Shown: positions 7,386-14,340, counted from the first letter of the stretch. The stretch is 17,318 nt of DNA from Bradyrhizobium sp. (GCA_019243075.1 JAFAUV010000315.1:1-17318); one strand, 5' to 3'. The notes: generated by a model not told the origin, from the letters alone. Program-made: numbers and translations.

Positions 7386-7440
7386 GCGCGAGCGATACCC
7401 GGGGTGGTCCCCGCATGTCGCTATCGCTCATGCGAGCTAC
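7373..7440. repeat. REP-like palindromic repeat (two 32-nt arms)
   Basis: Two 32-nt arms (7373-7404 and 7409-7440) are imperfect inverted copies, with about 23 of 32 positions matching, separated by TGGT. The left arm also contains its own small palindrome, CCCGGGT (7377-7383) against ACCCGGG (7397-7403). This is the layout of a widely scattered intergenic element I recall from Bradyrhizobium, starting GTAGCCCGGATGAGCG in its common form. It sits directly behind the monooxygenase gene, where it may protect or terminate the transcript. Confidence 0.65.
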
Positions 7441-7773
7441 AGCATGCGCATGACGGCGCGCCCCTACAGGTGATTTGCCCGACATGTCCAGCCCGTCGAT
7501 CGAAATATTTCGCTTTATCGGAAGTTCGAATCGGATGTATGTTGCGGCCATCCCGCGCCGTCGGAGGGGCGTATGCGCTATCGTCACGAAACGTGGTGCG
7601 GGATGCGATGGACGTGACAGCGTCGCCCGACGAGCGACGTGAAGCGCGGACGACAAAGCCGGGTGGTCCTGATCTCCCGACGCTGGGATCAAGCTTGCCG
7701 ACGATGAACGGCAAGCCACGGTGGCTAACAAGCCCGGACACCGGGGAGAGCCCGGCATAAGTCGTAAACCATC
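7441..7773. repeat. Non-coding stretch, part of a Bradyrhizobium-type multi-copy repeat
   Basis: About 330 bp with no convincing gene. The segment from about 7540 to 7773 (for example CCTGATCTCCCGACGCTGGG, starting at 7668) closely resembles a long repeat I recall in many copies in Bradyrhizobium intergenic DNA. It is often mis-called as short hypothetical proteins on both strands. The 140-aa minus-strand frame at 7421-7843 and the 118-aa plus-strand frame at 7404-7760 are of this kind. The copy number cannot be confirmed from one window. Confidence 0.5.
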
Positions 7774-7880
7774 GCGCAGGGAATGCCGGATCGTTCGGCG
7801 TACCTGTGGTGACTTGCTTGCGTGCTTTTTTAGTTGCACGCAAGGCTGCGGGTGCGTTCGGCGCCCGGCATTCCCTGCGC
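7774..7880. repeat. Nested inverted repeat with 16-bp perfect arms
   Basis: GCGCAGGGAATGCCGG (7774-7789) is perfectly mirrored by CCGGCATTCCCTGCGC (7865-7880). In the 75-nt interval a second hairpin occurs: CTTGCGTGC (7817-7825), a 10-nt T-rich loop, then GCACGCAAG (7836-7844). The whole unit could fold as a branched cruciform or RNA and appears to be the structured end of the multi-copy repeat preceding it. Confidence 0.7.
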
Positions 7881-7950
7881 CCTCCGATTTCCGAGGGACG
7901 CCAATGATGCAGACCCCGGGCGGAAATCGCGCCGCGGGAACGTTGAAGCT

Positions 7951-8030
7951 CGTCATTGCGTGGGGACAGCGACGAAGCAATCCGTGCTGCATCACGGTGA
8001 CGTTCTGGATGCTTCGCTTCGCTCGCAACG
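7951..8030. repeat. Second palindromic intergenic repeat (CATTGCG...CGCAACG type)
   Basis: The left end CGTCATTGCGTGGGG...GACGAAGCAATCC (7951-7983) is an imperfect inverted copy of CTGGATGCTTCGCTTCGCTCGCAACG (8005-8030). This is the form of another short element that I recall as common in Bradyrhizobium and Rhodopseudomonas, whose terminal CATTGCGAG and GAAGCAATCC segments are typical. Both ends have drifted, suggesting an old copy. Confidence 0.6.
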
Positions 8031-8159
8031 GAGCCGAGCGTGATGGCGCGCTGGTCTCAAATGGGCCTCCCCGCCACCCCATTCCGTCTGGAAATTTCGG
8101 GCAAAGTACATAAATTGTGCAGAGCAACAGGGATAAATTTGCTATAGGATATGCAAATC

Positions 8160-8227
8160 ATGCAGGCTGACCCTGCATTTCGACCTGAAAATCAGGCCCG
8201 TCGGTTAAGGCGGGCCATTGGCTTTTT
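8160..8227 (+). promoter_or_regulatory. Structured leader with overlapping hairpins upstream of the URC genes
   Basis: Three hairpins can be drawn. The first is ATGCAGG (8160-8166) with CCTGCAT (8172-8178). The second is CCTGA (8184-8188) with TCAGG (8192-8196). The third is GGCCCG (8195-8200) with CGGGCC (8211-8216), followed by TTTTT at 8223-8227. The second and third share bases 8195-8196 and cannot both form fully, as in an attenuator. The third resembles a weak intrinsic terminator, though the T run is six bases beyond the stem. The AT-rich stretch at 8109-8150 just upstream is a plausible promoter zone. No FMN or other known riboswitch core is visible. Confidence 0.4.
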
Positions 8228-8250
8228 AGGACCCATCGAGACCAAGGACC

Positions 8251-9507
8251 ATGAGCCCCTCGAACCGAACCGACCATATCCGCCTCACCTCGCATCCCGA
8301 GCCCGGCGGCAAGCATGCCTTTCCGATCGACTGGGGCGCGGCGGACGCGCGCTCGCGCGGACCGATCATCGGCACCGTGTCGCGGCCGGCCGACCGCAAC
8401 GTGATCGGCAGCCATGGCGGCTCCTATGCCGTCTATCGCGCGCTCGCGGTCTCGGCCGGCGCGCTCGATCCGATCCGCCGGCCCGATCTCACCAATACTT
8501 TTCCGGCCGCAACCGTCGGCCCGTTCCCGCAATGGAGCGAGCCGGGCCGCATCGTCGCGCTCGATCCCTGGGGCCATCTGGTCGCGGAAAATTTCGGCAA
8601 GGAGATCGCGGAAGGGGTCGACATCCGCCCGAGCATCGCGGTGACGCGCGCCCGGCTCGATCTGCCGGAAATCCGCTCGGCGATTTTGGCGAAGCGGCTG
8701 AAGTCCGATGGTCATGTCGTGCATGACAATGGCAGCGTCTCGGTGGTGAAGATCGCGATCGATCCGGTCTGGCATCTGCCGGGCGTGGCCGAGCGTTTCG
8801 GCGTGACCGAGACGAGCCTCCGCCGCACGCTGTTCGAGCAGACCGCGGGCATGTTTCCGGAATTGGTCACGCGGCCGGACATGCAGGTGTTTTTGCCGCC
8901 GATCGGCGGCACCACGGTCTATCTGTTCGGCGACGTGACCAAGCTGCCGGACCATCGCACCACGATCACCTGCCGCGTGCATGACGAATGCAACGGCTCC
9001 GACGTGTTCGGCTCCGACATCTGCACCTGCCGGCCCTACCTCATCCATGGCATCGAGGAATGCGCCGCGGGCGCCCAAGCGGGCGGCCTCGGCTTCATCG
9101 TCTACAACCGAAAAGAGGGCCGTGCACTCGGCGAGGTCACCAAATTCCTGGTCTACAATGCGCGCAAGCGCCAGGAAGAGGGCGACGCCGCGGCGGCCTA
9201 TTTCGAGCGCACCGAATGCGTCGCGGGCGTGCAGGACGCGCGCTTCCAGCAATTGATGCCGGATGTGATCCATTGGCTGGGCTTGCGCCGCATCGATCGC
9301 TTCCTCTCCATGAGCGACATGAAATATGACGCGCTGAGCGGGCAGGGCATCGAGATTGTCGAGCGCGTCCCGATCCCCGACGACCTGATCCCGGCTGACG
9401 CGCATGTCGAGATCGCGGCCAAGAAAGCGGCCGGCTATTTCTCGATCGAGCCGCAACCGGCCGAAGGCCTGACCGGCACCGTCGGCCGCTCGCTGGAGAA
9501 GTATTGA
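8251..9507 (+). CDS. GTP cyclohydrolase II-like protein of the uracil catabolism pathway (URC1 family)
   Basis: A 418-residue cytoplasmic protein with a GTP cyclohydrolase II domain in its second half. True RibA is about 200 residues. This one has an extra N-terminal domain of about 220 residues (including PIIGTVSRPADRNVIGSHGG and FPQWSEPGRIVALDPWGH), as in fungal URC1/urg1. The zinc site is kept (RVHDECNGSDVFGSDICTC: Cys247, Cys258, Cys260), as is the catalytic YNRKEGR (Tyr285, Arg291) and IVERVPI near residue 369. The RibA TNNPKK motif is replaced by SMSDMKYDAL. In the URC pathway this protein is thought to act on a uridine-derived intermediate and not to make flavin precursors. Next to DUF1688 and upp, that is much the better assignment than riboflavin biosynthesis. 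The ATG at 8251 has only a close AAGGA ahead of it. Confidence 0.88.
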   Translation: MSPSNRTDHIRLTSHPEPGGKHAFPIDWGAADARSRGPIIGTVSRPADRNVIGSHGGSYAVYRALAVSAGALDPIRRPDLTNTFPAATVGPFPQWSEPGRIVALDPWGHLVAENFGKEIAEGVDIRPSIAVTRARLDLPEIRSAILAKRLKSDGHVVHDNGSVSVVKIAIDPVWHLPGVAERFGVTETSLRRTLFEQTAGMFPELVTRPDMQVFLPPIGGTTVYLFGDVTKLPDHRTTITCRVHDECNGSDVFGSDICTCRPYLIHGIEECAAGAQAGGLGFIVYNRKEGRALGEVTKFLVYNARKRQEEGDAAAAYFERTECVAGVQDARFQQLMPDVIHWLGLRRIDRFLSMSDMKYDALSGQGIEIVERVPIPDDLIPADAHVEIAAKKAAGYFSIEPQPAEGLTGTVGRSLEKY

Positions 9508-9510
9508 GAC

Positions 9511-10758
9511 GTGACGGCGTTGTCTGCGGCGACTGAACAGGACGCGCTGTCGCTTTTGACGGCGCAGGCGGTTCGCAGCCGCGCGAAGCAGATGCTCGAG
9601 CTCGGCCGGCGCGATGGCCTCTCGCATTTCACGGTCCATCTCGATCGCATGGACGCCGTCGCGGACGCCGTGCTCGCCACCATCGGCAAGAACTACCCGT
9701 CGCTTGACATTCCCTTTCATGCGCGCTGGCGTCACTTTGCGATCGACGGCGTCGACCGCTGGCAGCAGATCGCGGCGGCCGCGGCGTGGCCGGACCGCGC
9801 GGCCCGCGCGCGCGCCGAATTCGATCTCGCCATTGTCAGCGTGCTGCTCGATGCCGGCGCCGGCGCCGCCTGGCGCTATCGGGACGATGTGAGCGGCAAG
9901 GCGATCGGACGTTCCGAGGGCCTCGCGCTCGCAAGCCTCGATATGTTCGCCGCCGGGACGTTTTCGAGCGATCCGAACGATCCCTACCGTGGCGACGCCG
10001 ACAAGCTCGCGGGATTTTCCGTTTCCGCCTTGGAGCGCGGCTTTCAGGTGAATGCCGACAATCCCCTGGTCGGCCTCGAAGGCCGCGCCGATTTGCTGCG
10101 GCGGCTGGGCCGGCAGATGATTTCCAGCAAGGGGATTTTCGGTCAGCGTGATGCGTCGCGCCCGGGCGGCCTGTTCGATCATCTCGTCGCCCAGTCGGGA
10201 AGAGGAATGATCGCGGCTCCCGTGATGTTGCACGAGGTGCTGCTTCACCTCGGCCCGATCTGGCCCTCCCGGCTTTCCCTCGCCGATATCCCGCTCGGCG
10301 ATTGCTGGAAGTACCCGGCGATCAAGACCGGGGACGCGACGGCCGGCTTGGTTCCCCTGCACAAGCTGTCGCAGTGGCTGACCTATTCGCTGATCGAACC
10401 GCTGCAGCGCGCCGGCCTTGAGGTGAGCGATATCGATGGACTGACCGGCCTTGCCGAATATCGCAATGGCGGGCTGTTCGTCGATCTCGGCGTGCTCGCG
10501 CTTCGCGACCCGCTTGACGCGGAGCGTTCGCATCAGGTCGATTCCGCGCTGGTCGTGGAATGGCGCGCCTTGACGGTGGCGCTGTTGGACCTCCTGGTAG
10601 CGAAGATTCGCACAGGTCTCGATCGCGACGCCGCCTCGCTGCCGCTCGCGAGCCTGCTCGAAGGCGGAAGCTGGGCCGCGGGCCGCGCCGCTGCCTATGC
10701 GCGTCGTGCCGACGGTTCGCCGCCGATCAAGGTCGTCAGCGACGGCACCGTATTTTAG
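9511..10758 (+). CDS. URC4/urg3 family protein (DUF1688)
   Basis: A 415-residue cytoplasmic protein of the DUF1688 family, whose fungal members are URC4 (Lachancea kluyveri) and urg3. It is genetically required for the URC uracil degradation route, but its reaction has not been firmly assigned as far as I know. I recognise it from HFTVHLDRMDAVADAVLATI, YPSLDIPFHARWRHF, SVLLDAGAGAAWRY, GFQVNADNPLVGLEGRADLL, GPIWPSRLSLADIPLGDCW, LVPLHKLSQWLTYSLIEPLQ, LTGLAEYRNGGLFVDLGVL, SALVVEWRALTVALLD and the C-terminal PIKVVSDGTVF. There is no signal peptide or classical cofactor loop. Conserved Asp/His/Glu/Arg clusters suggest an enzyme. The GTG start is 3 bp after the upstream stop, and the upp gene follows within 20 bp, so the three are co-transcribed. 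Confidence 0.92.
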   Translation: MTALSAATEQDALSLLTAQAVRSRAKQMLELGRRDGLSHFTVHLDRMDAVADAVLATIGKNYPSLDIPFHARWRHFAIDGVDRWQQIAAAAAWPDRAARARAEFDLAIVSVLLDAGAGAAWRYRDDVSGKAIGRSEGLALASLDMFAAGTFSSDPNDPYRGDADKLAGFSVSALERGFQVNADNPLVGLEGRADLLRRLGRQMISSKGIFGQRDASRPGGLFDHLVAQSGRGMIAAPVMLHEVLLHLGPIWPSRLSLADIPLGDCWKYPAIKTGDATAGLVPLHKLSQWLTYSLIEPLQRAGLEVSDIDGLTGLAEYRNGGLFVDLGVLALRDPLDAERSHQVDSALVVEWRALTVALLDLLVAKIRTGLDRDAASLPLASLLEGGSWAAGRAAAYARRADGSPPIKVVSDGTVF

Positions 10759-10777
10759 AGGATATGGAGATAGCGCC

Positions 10778-11407
10778 ATGGAAGGCGTCACCATCGTCGA
10801 TCATCCGCTGGTCCAGCACAAGCTGACGCTGATCCGCGACAAGGGCATTTCGACCAAGTCGTTTCGCGAACTCCTGAAGGAAATCGGGATGCTGCTCTGC
10901 TACGAGGTGACGCGGGACCTACCGCTCGCGGAGGTCGTGATCGAGACGCCGATGGCGCAAATGCAATCGGCCAAGATCGCCGGCAAGAAACTGGTGTTCG
11001 TGCCGGTGCTGCGCGCCGGCGTGACCTTTGTCGACGGCATGATGGACCTGGTGCCGACTGCACGCGTCGCCCATATCGGTCTCTATCGCGAGCCGCAGAC
11101 CTTTTCGGCGGTCGAATATTTTTTCAAATCGCCCTCCGACCTCGGTGAGCGACTCGCCATCGTGGTGACGCCGGTCGTGGCGACCGCCAACACCGCGGTC
11201 GCGGCGATCGACCGTCTGAAAGAGCGCGGTGCCAAGGATATTCGACTGGTATGCCTGATCGCCGCGCCCGAAGGCCTTGAACGCGTGCGCGGCCTGCATG
11301 AGGACGTGCCGGTCTGGACGGCGGCCGTCGACGAAGGCCTCGACAAGCAAGGTTTCATTCTGCCGGGCCTCGGCGACGCCGGCGACCGCGCCTACGGGAC
11401 GCGCTGA
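10778..11407 (+). CDS. upp: Uracil phosphoribosyltransferase (URC6 role)
   Basis: A 209-residue UPRTase, which converts uracil and PRPP to UMP and is the entry step of the URC pathway. Alignment with E. coli Upp is clear end to end: VDHPLVQHKLTLIRDKGIST, FRELLKEIGMLLCYEV, FVPVLRAG (Arg79), GLYREPQT (Arg104), LIAAPEGLERV and the uracil-binding PGLGDAGDRAYGT at the C terminus. The PRPP loop is unusual: canonical DPMLATGGS reads TPVVATANT here (131-139), so the first Asp and both loop glycines are replaced. The length is normal and nothing else is broken, so this may be a subfamily trait and not decay. The start is the ATG at 10778, with GGAG 8 nt upstream. An in-frame upstream start at 10697 lies inside the URC4 gene and was not used. 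Confidence 0.92.
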   Translation: MEGVTIVDHPLVQHKLTLIRDKGISTKSFRELLKEIGMLLCYEVTRDLPLAEVVIETPMAQMQSAKIAGKKLVFVPVLRAGVTFVDGMMDLVPTARVAHIGLYREPQTFSAVEYFFKSPSDLGERLAIVVTPVVATANTAVAAIDRLKERGAKDIRLVCLIAAPEGLERVRGLHEDVPVWTAAVDEGLDKQGFILPGLGDAGDRAYGTR

Positions 11408-11515
11408 ATCGACGCGCGCAGCTCAGGGACCGCATCTACAGTGCGTACGGCCAAGGGGGTTTTTACTGAACAGGACTTTCGGCCGCGGCCATCAATCGGC
11501 CAGCGCCAATTACAA

Positions 11516-11731
11516 TCAGGCCTGACTTTTTGGAGTATATTTACCGACAACACATTTATAGCTTTGCAGCTTCCACGACCGGTACGGACCATTTTGAAGC
11601 CACTCGGCGATGCCCGCTTGTGCATGGACCTGGCAGTCCATCATCGTGATGCTGGACTGATCGCTGTTGGTGACCACCTTTTCCAGGCAGACCTGGCCAT
11701 TGCACAGCAAGGCGACGAGGGTAATGAGCAT
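11516..11731 (-). CDS. Small cysteine-containing hypothetical protein (71 aa)
   Basis: A 71-residue protein starting MLITLVALLCNGQVCLEKVV, with a very good ribosome site (GGAG, 5 nt before the ATG at 11729-11731). It has a short hydrophobic N terminus and four cysteines (10, 15, 33, 60). The spacing would suit disulfides if it is exported, but the hydrophobic run is short for a normal signal peptide. The middle reads MMDCQVHAQAGIAEWL and the end is YKCVVGKYTPKSQA. I have a memory of near-identical orphan proteins in Bradyrhizobium, without a function. It converges with upp and diverges from the Rieske gene, so it is a single-gene unit. Confidence 0.72.
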   Translation of the reverse strand: MLITLVALLCNGQVCLEKVVTNSDQSSITMMDCQVHAQAGIAEWLQNGPYRSWKLQSYKCVVGKYTPKSQA

Positions 11732-11893
11732 GGAATCTCCGTTGAAAGGAAACGATTCGGCTCATTTTACCATGCAGCCTTCATGCCAAATCGAGCTCGG
11801 CGCCCCGTACAAATACGTAAGCAAGGCCGTCCGTGTTGGGCGGGCCACGGGAGTCAAAGGCCGCCGTCGCCCTCATTTTGACGGAGTTGGTTG

Positions 11894-12544
11894 GTGAGAT
11901 CGGGCATGCCGGACGTTGCGTCAGCCTTCGACGAAACAGAATATGCAGCGGACATGCCGCGCGCGCATCAGACGCGGCGCGCGGTGCTGGTGACGGCGCT
12001 CGCAGCCGGTGCCTGCATTGCAACAAGCGGATCGGCCAAAGCCGACGACGATCGGCCCGGCAGCGACGAGCGCCCGCAGAAGGACGACCTTTTAGTTTTT
12101 TCCGAAGGACCGCAATCCGGACAGGTCCTCAAGCCATCGGATCTGAAACTCGGCGGGCCGCCCGTGCACGCGTGGCCGAAGGACCCCAAGACCTCGGTGA
12201 TCCGCAACGGCTCGCGGCTGAACGAGATCATCGCCATCAAGCTCGATGCCGCCGAACTCGACGATGACACGCGTGCGCGCGCGGCCGACGGCATCGTGGC
12301 CTATTCGGCGATCTGCTCGCACGCAGGTTGTCCGGTCACCGCCTGGGTGAAGGGAGAGGGCAGCGACAAGAACGTTCTCAAATGTATGTGCCACAATTCC
12401 GAATACGACCCGCGCGCCGGCGCGCAGGTGGTGTTCGGGCCAGCGCCGCGCCGGCTCGCGGCGTTGCCGCTGGCGGTATCGGGCGATACGCTGACCGTCG
12501 CCGCGCCCTTTGCCGGAAAGGTAGGTGTTTCGCAATCGGGATGA
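11894..12544 (+). CDS. Tat-exported Rieske [2Fe-2S] protein
   Basis: A protein of about 216 residues with a single C-terminal Rieske domain. Box 1 is CSHAGC and box 2 is CMCHNSEYDP. With the GTG start, Cys141, His143, Cys164 and His167 bind the cluster, and Cys146 with Cys166 would form the structural disulfide. The N terminus has TRRAVLVTALAAGACIA (twin Arg at 28-29), a short Tat-like signal, so the cluster is probably inserted in the cytoplasm and the protein exported to the periplasm. I chose GTG at 11894 because GGAG lies 7 nt upstream; ATG at 11906 (212 aa) or 11954 (196 aa) are alternatives. It is followed 59 bp later by a PQQ dehydrogenase on the same strand, suggesting an electron-transfer partner. 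No cytochrome b or c1 gene accompanies it, so it is not the bc1-complex Rieske subunit. Confidence 0.85.
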   Translation: MRSGMPDVASAFDETEYAADMPRAHQTRRAVLVTALAAGACIATSGSAKADDDRPGSDERPQKDDLLVFSEGPQSGQVLKPSDLKLGGPPVHAWPKDPKTSVIRNGSRLNEIIAIKLDAAELDDDTRARAADGIVAYSAICSHAGCPVTAWVKGEGSDKNVLKCMCHNSEYDPRAGAQVVFGPAPRRLAALPLAVSGDTLTVAAPFAGKVGVSQSG

Positions 12545-12603
12545 CGGCGGCGTCATTTGGAGCTCTGCACGACCATAACGAACAAAACTGGGAGGTAGCG
12601 TCC

Positions 12604-14331
12604 ATGACTATCAAGCAATGCCTGCTTTCAAGTGCTGTTGCCTTTACCTGCGGGATCGCGACCGCCGCGACCGCGGGGCCAATCGAGAATTACAGTCCGG
12701 TGACATCGAGCCGTCTCGAAAATCCCGAGCCGGGCAACTGGATGCTGTATCGGCGGACCTATGACGGGCAGGGCTTTAGCCCGCTGGACCAGATCAACAA
12801 TTCGAACGTCAAGAGCCTGACGCCGGTCTGGACCTTCTCGACCGGCGTGGTGGAAGGCCACGAAGCGCCGCCGATCGTCAACAATGGCGTGATGTTCGTC
12901 GCAACGCCGATGGGGCAGGTCATCGCGCTGAATGCGAAGACCGGCGACGAATATTGGCGCTACAAGCGCCAGCTTCCCGACGATCTGTTCCAACTTCATC
13001 CGACCAGCCGCGGCGTCGGCCTGTGGCAGGACAAGCTCTATCTCGCGACCACCGACGACCACGTCGTGGCGCTCGACGCCAAGACCGGCAAGGTGGTCTG
13101 GGACCAGAAGGTCCAGGACTACAAGAAGGGGCAGTACATGACCCTGATGCCGCTGATCGTCGATGGAAAAGTCATTGTCGGCGGCTCAGGTGGCGAGTTC
13201 GGCGTGCGCGGCTATGTCGTGGCGTTCGACGCTAATGACGGCAAGGAGTTGTGGCGCACCTTCACCATTCCAGGAGAAGGCGAGCCCGGCCATGACACCT
13301 GGCAGGGCGACGACTGGAAGTCCGGGGGCGGCTCGGCCTGGATGACCGGCACTTACGACAAGGATACCAAGACCGTCTATTGGGGGGTCGGCAATGCCGC
13401 GCCGTGGCCGGGCGAAACCCATCCCGGCGACAATCTCTACACCACCTCCGTGCTGGGGCTCGATCCCGATACCGGCAAGATCAAGGCCTATCACCAGTAC
13501 CATCAGAACGATTCCTGGGACTGGGACGAGGTCGACGCGCCGATGCTGATCGACCTGCAGCGCGATGGCCGGCCGTTCAAGAGCCTCGTCCATCCCGGCC
13601 GCGATGCGATCTTCTGGGTGCTGGAGCGCCAGCCCGATCGCATCAACTATGTGGCTGGCTGGCCCTTCGTCCACACCGACGTCTGGAAGGGCATCGAGCC
13701 GGAGACCGGAAAGCCGATCGTCGATCCGGCGCATAAGCCGGTGCTCAACAAGCGCGTCGAGTTCTGCCCGTCCCTGTGGGGCGGCAAGGATTGGCCGTCG
13801 GCGGCCTATAGCCAGAAGACCGGCCTCGTCTATGTCCCCGCCAACGAGAATTTCTGCGGCGGCTTCACCGGCGAGAAGGTGCCGCTCAATCCCGGCAAGC
13901 TCTGGCTCGGGACCAAGCCCGAGGACATTGGCCTGACCGTGCGTCCCGGTGCGGATCATTTCGGCGAGCTGCAGGCGTGGGACCCGGTCAACCGCAAGAA
14001 AGTCTGGTCGCACAATTTCGCCAAGTCGCAATTGTTCGGCTCGGTGACGGCGACGGCCGGCGACCTCGTCTTTGTCGGCGGTACGAACGACCGCTATTTC
14101 CGTGCCTTCGATGCCAAGACCGGCGAGTTGTTGTGGGAGCAGAAGACCAATTCCGGCATCATGGGCATGCCGGTCGCCTATGAGGTCGACGGCACCGAAT
14201 ATGTCGCCATCCAGTCCGGCTGGGGCGTCGATGCGCAGCGCATCCAGGATGCGCTCGCCGGTGATAACGTCGGGATCGAGAGCAACGTCCCGCAGGGCGG
14301 CGTGGTCTGGGTCTTCGCCGTCAAGAAGTAG
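12604..14331 (+). CDS. PQQ-dependent alcohol dehydrogenase, methanol/ethanol family, lanthanide-type active site
   Basis: A 575-residue periplasmic eight-bladed quinoprotein that oxidises alcohols (or aldehydes) with PQQ. GGAGG lies 8 nt before the ATG at 12604. A signal peptide covers residues 1-24 (cleavage near ATAATA-GP). Family marks: GHEAPP (Glu87), GGSGGEFGVRGYV with metal ligand Glu198, GGGSAWM (Trp246, PQQ stacking), GVGNAAPW (Asn264) and NDSWDWD, where Asp306 is the catalytic Asp and Asp308 sits two residues later. That second Asp marks lanthanide-dependent members such as XoxF and PedH. The vicinal Cys-Cys pair usual in methanol and ethanol dehydrogenases is absent (FQLHPTSRG occupies that place). 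There is no C-terminal haem domain. With the upstream Rieske gene it may form a redox pair. The exact substrate cannot be read. Confidence 0.9.
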   Translation: MTIKQCLLSSAVAFTCGIATAATAGPIENYSPVTSSRLENPEPGNWMLYRRTYDGQGFSPLDQINNSNVKSLTPVWTFSTGVVEGHEAPPIVNNGVMFVATPMGQVIALNAKTGDEYWRYKRQLPDDLFQLHPTSRGVGLWQDKLYLATTDDHVVALDAKTGKVVWDQKVQDYKKGQYMTLMPLIVDGKVIVGGSGGEFGVRGYVVAFDANDGKELWRTFTIPGEGEPGHDTWQGDDWKSGGGSAWMTGTYDKDTKTVYWGVGNAAPWPGETHPGDNLYTTSVLGLDPDTGKIKAYHQYHQNDSWDWDEVDAPMLIDLQRDGRPFKSLVHPGRDAIFWVLERQPDRINYVAGWPFVHTDVWKGIEPETGKPIVDPAHKPVLNKRVEFCPSLWGGKDWPSAAYSQKTGLVYVPANENFCGGFTGEKVPLNPGKLWLGTKPEDIGLTVRPGADHFGELQAWDPVNRKKVWSHNFAKSQLFGSVTATAGDLVFVGGTNDRYFRAFDAKTGELLWEQKTNSGIMGMPVAYEVDGTEYVAIQSGWGVDAQRIQDALAGDNVGIESNVPQGGVVWVFAVKK

Positions 14332-14340
14332 CCACGGCAT

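Noticed and set aside
7421..7843. 140-aa minus-strand frame (and the 7404-7760 and 7721-8113 plus-strand frames)
   Set aside because: They lie in repeat-type DNA with strong inverted repeats, lack ribosome sites, and match the pattern of commonly mis-called hypothetical proteins in Bradyrhizobium repeats.
8031..8250. FMN riboswitch upstream of the RibA-like gene
   Set aside because: None of the conserved FMN-riboswitch segments are present, and the gene is better placed in uracil catabolism than in riboflavin synthesis.
8158..10794. 878-codon open frame on the minus strand across the URC1 and URC4 genes
   Set aside because: It is a mirror of two well-recognised plus-strand genes. It is rich in Arg, Asp, Ala and Gly with no domain character, as expected in high-GC DNA with GC third positions.
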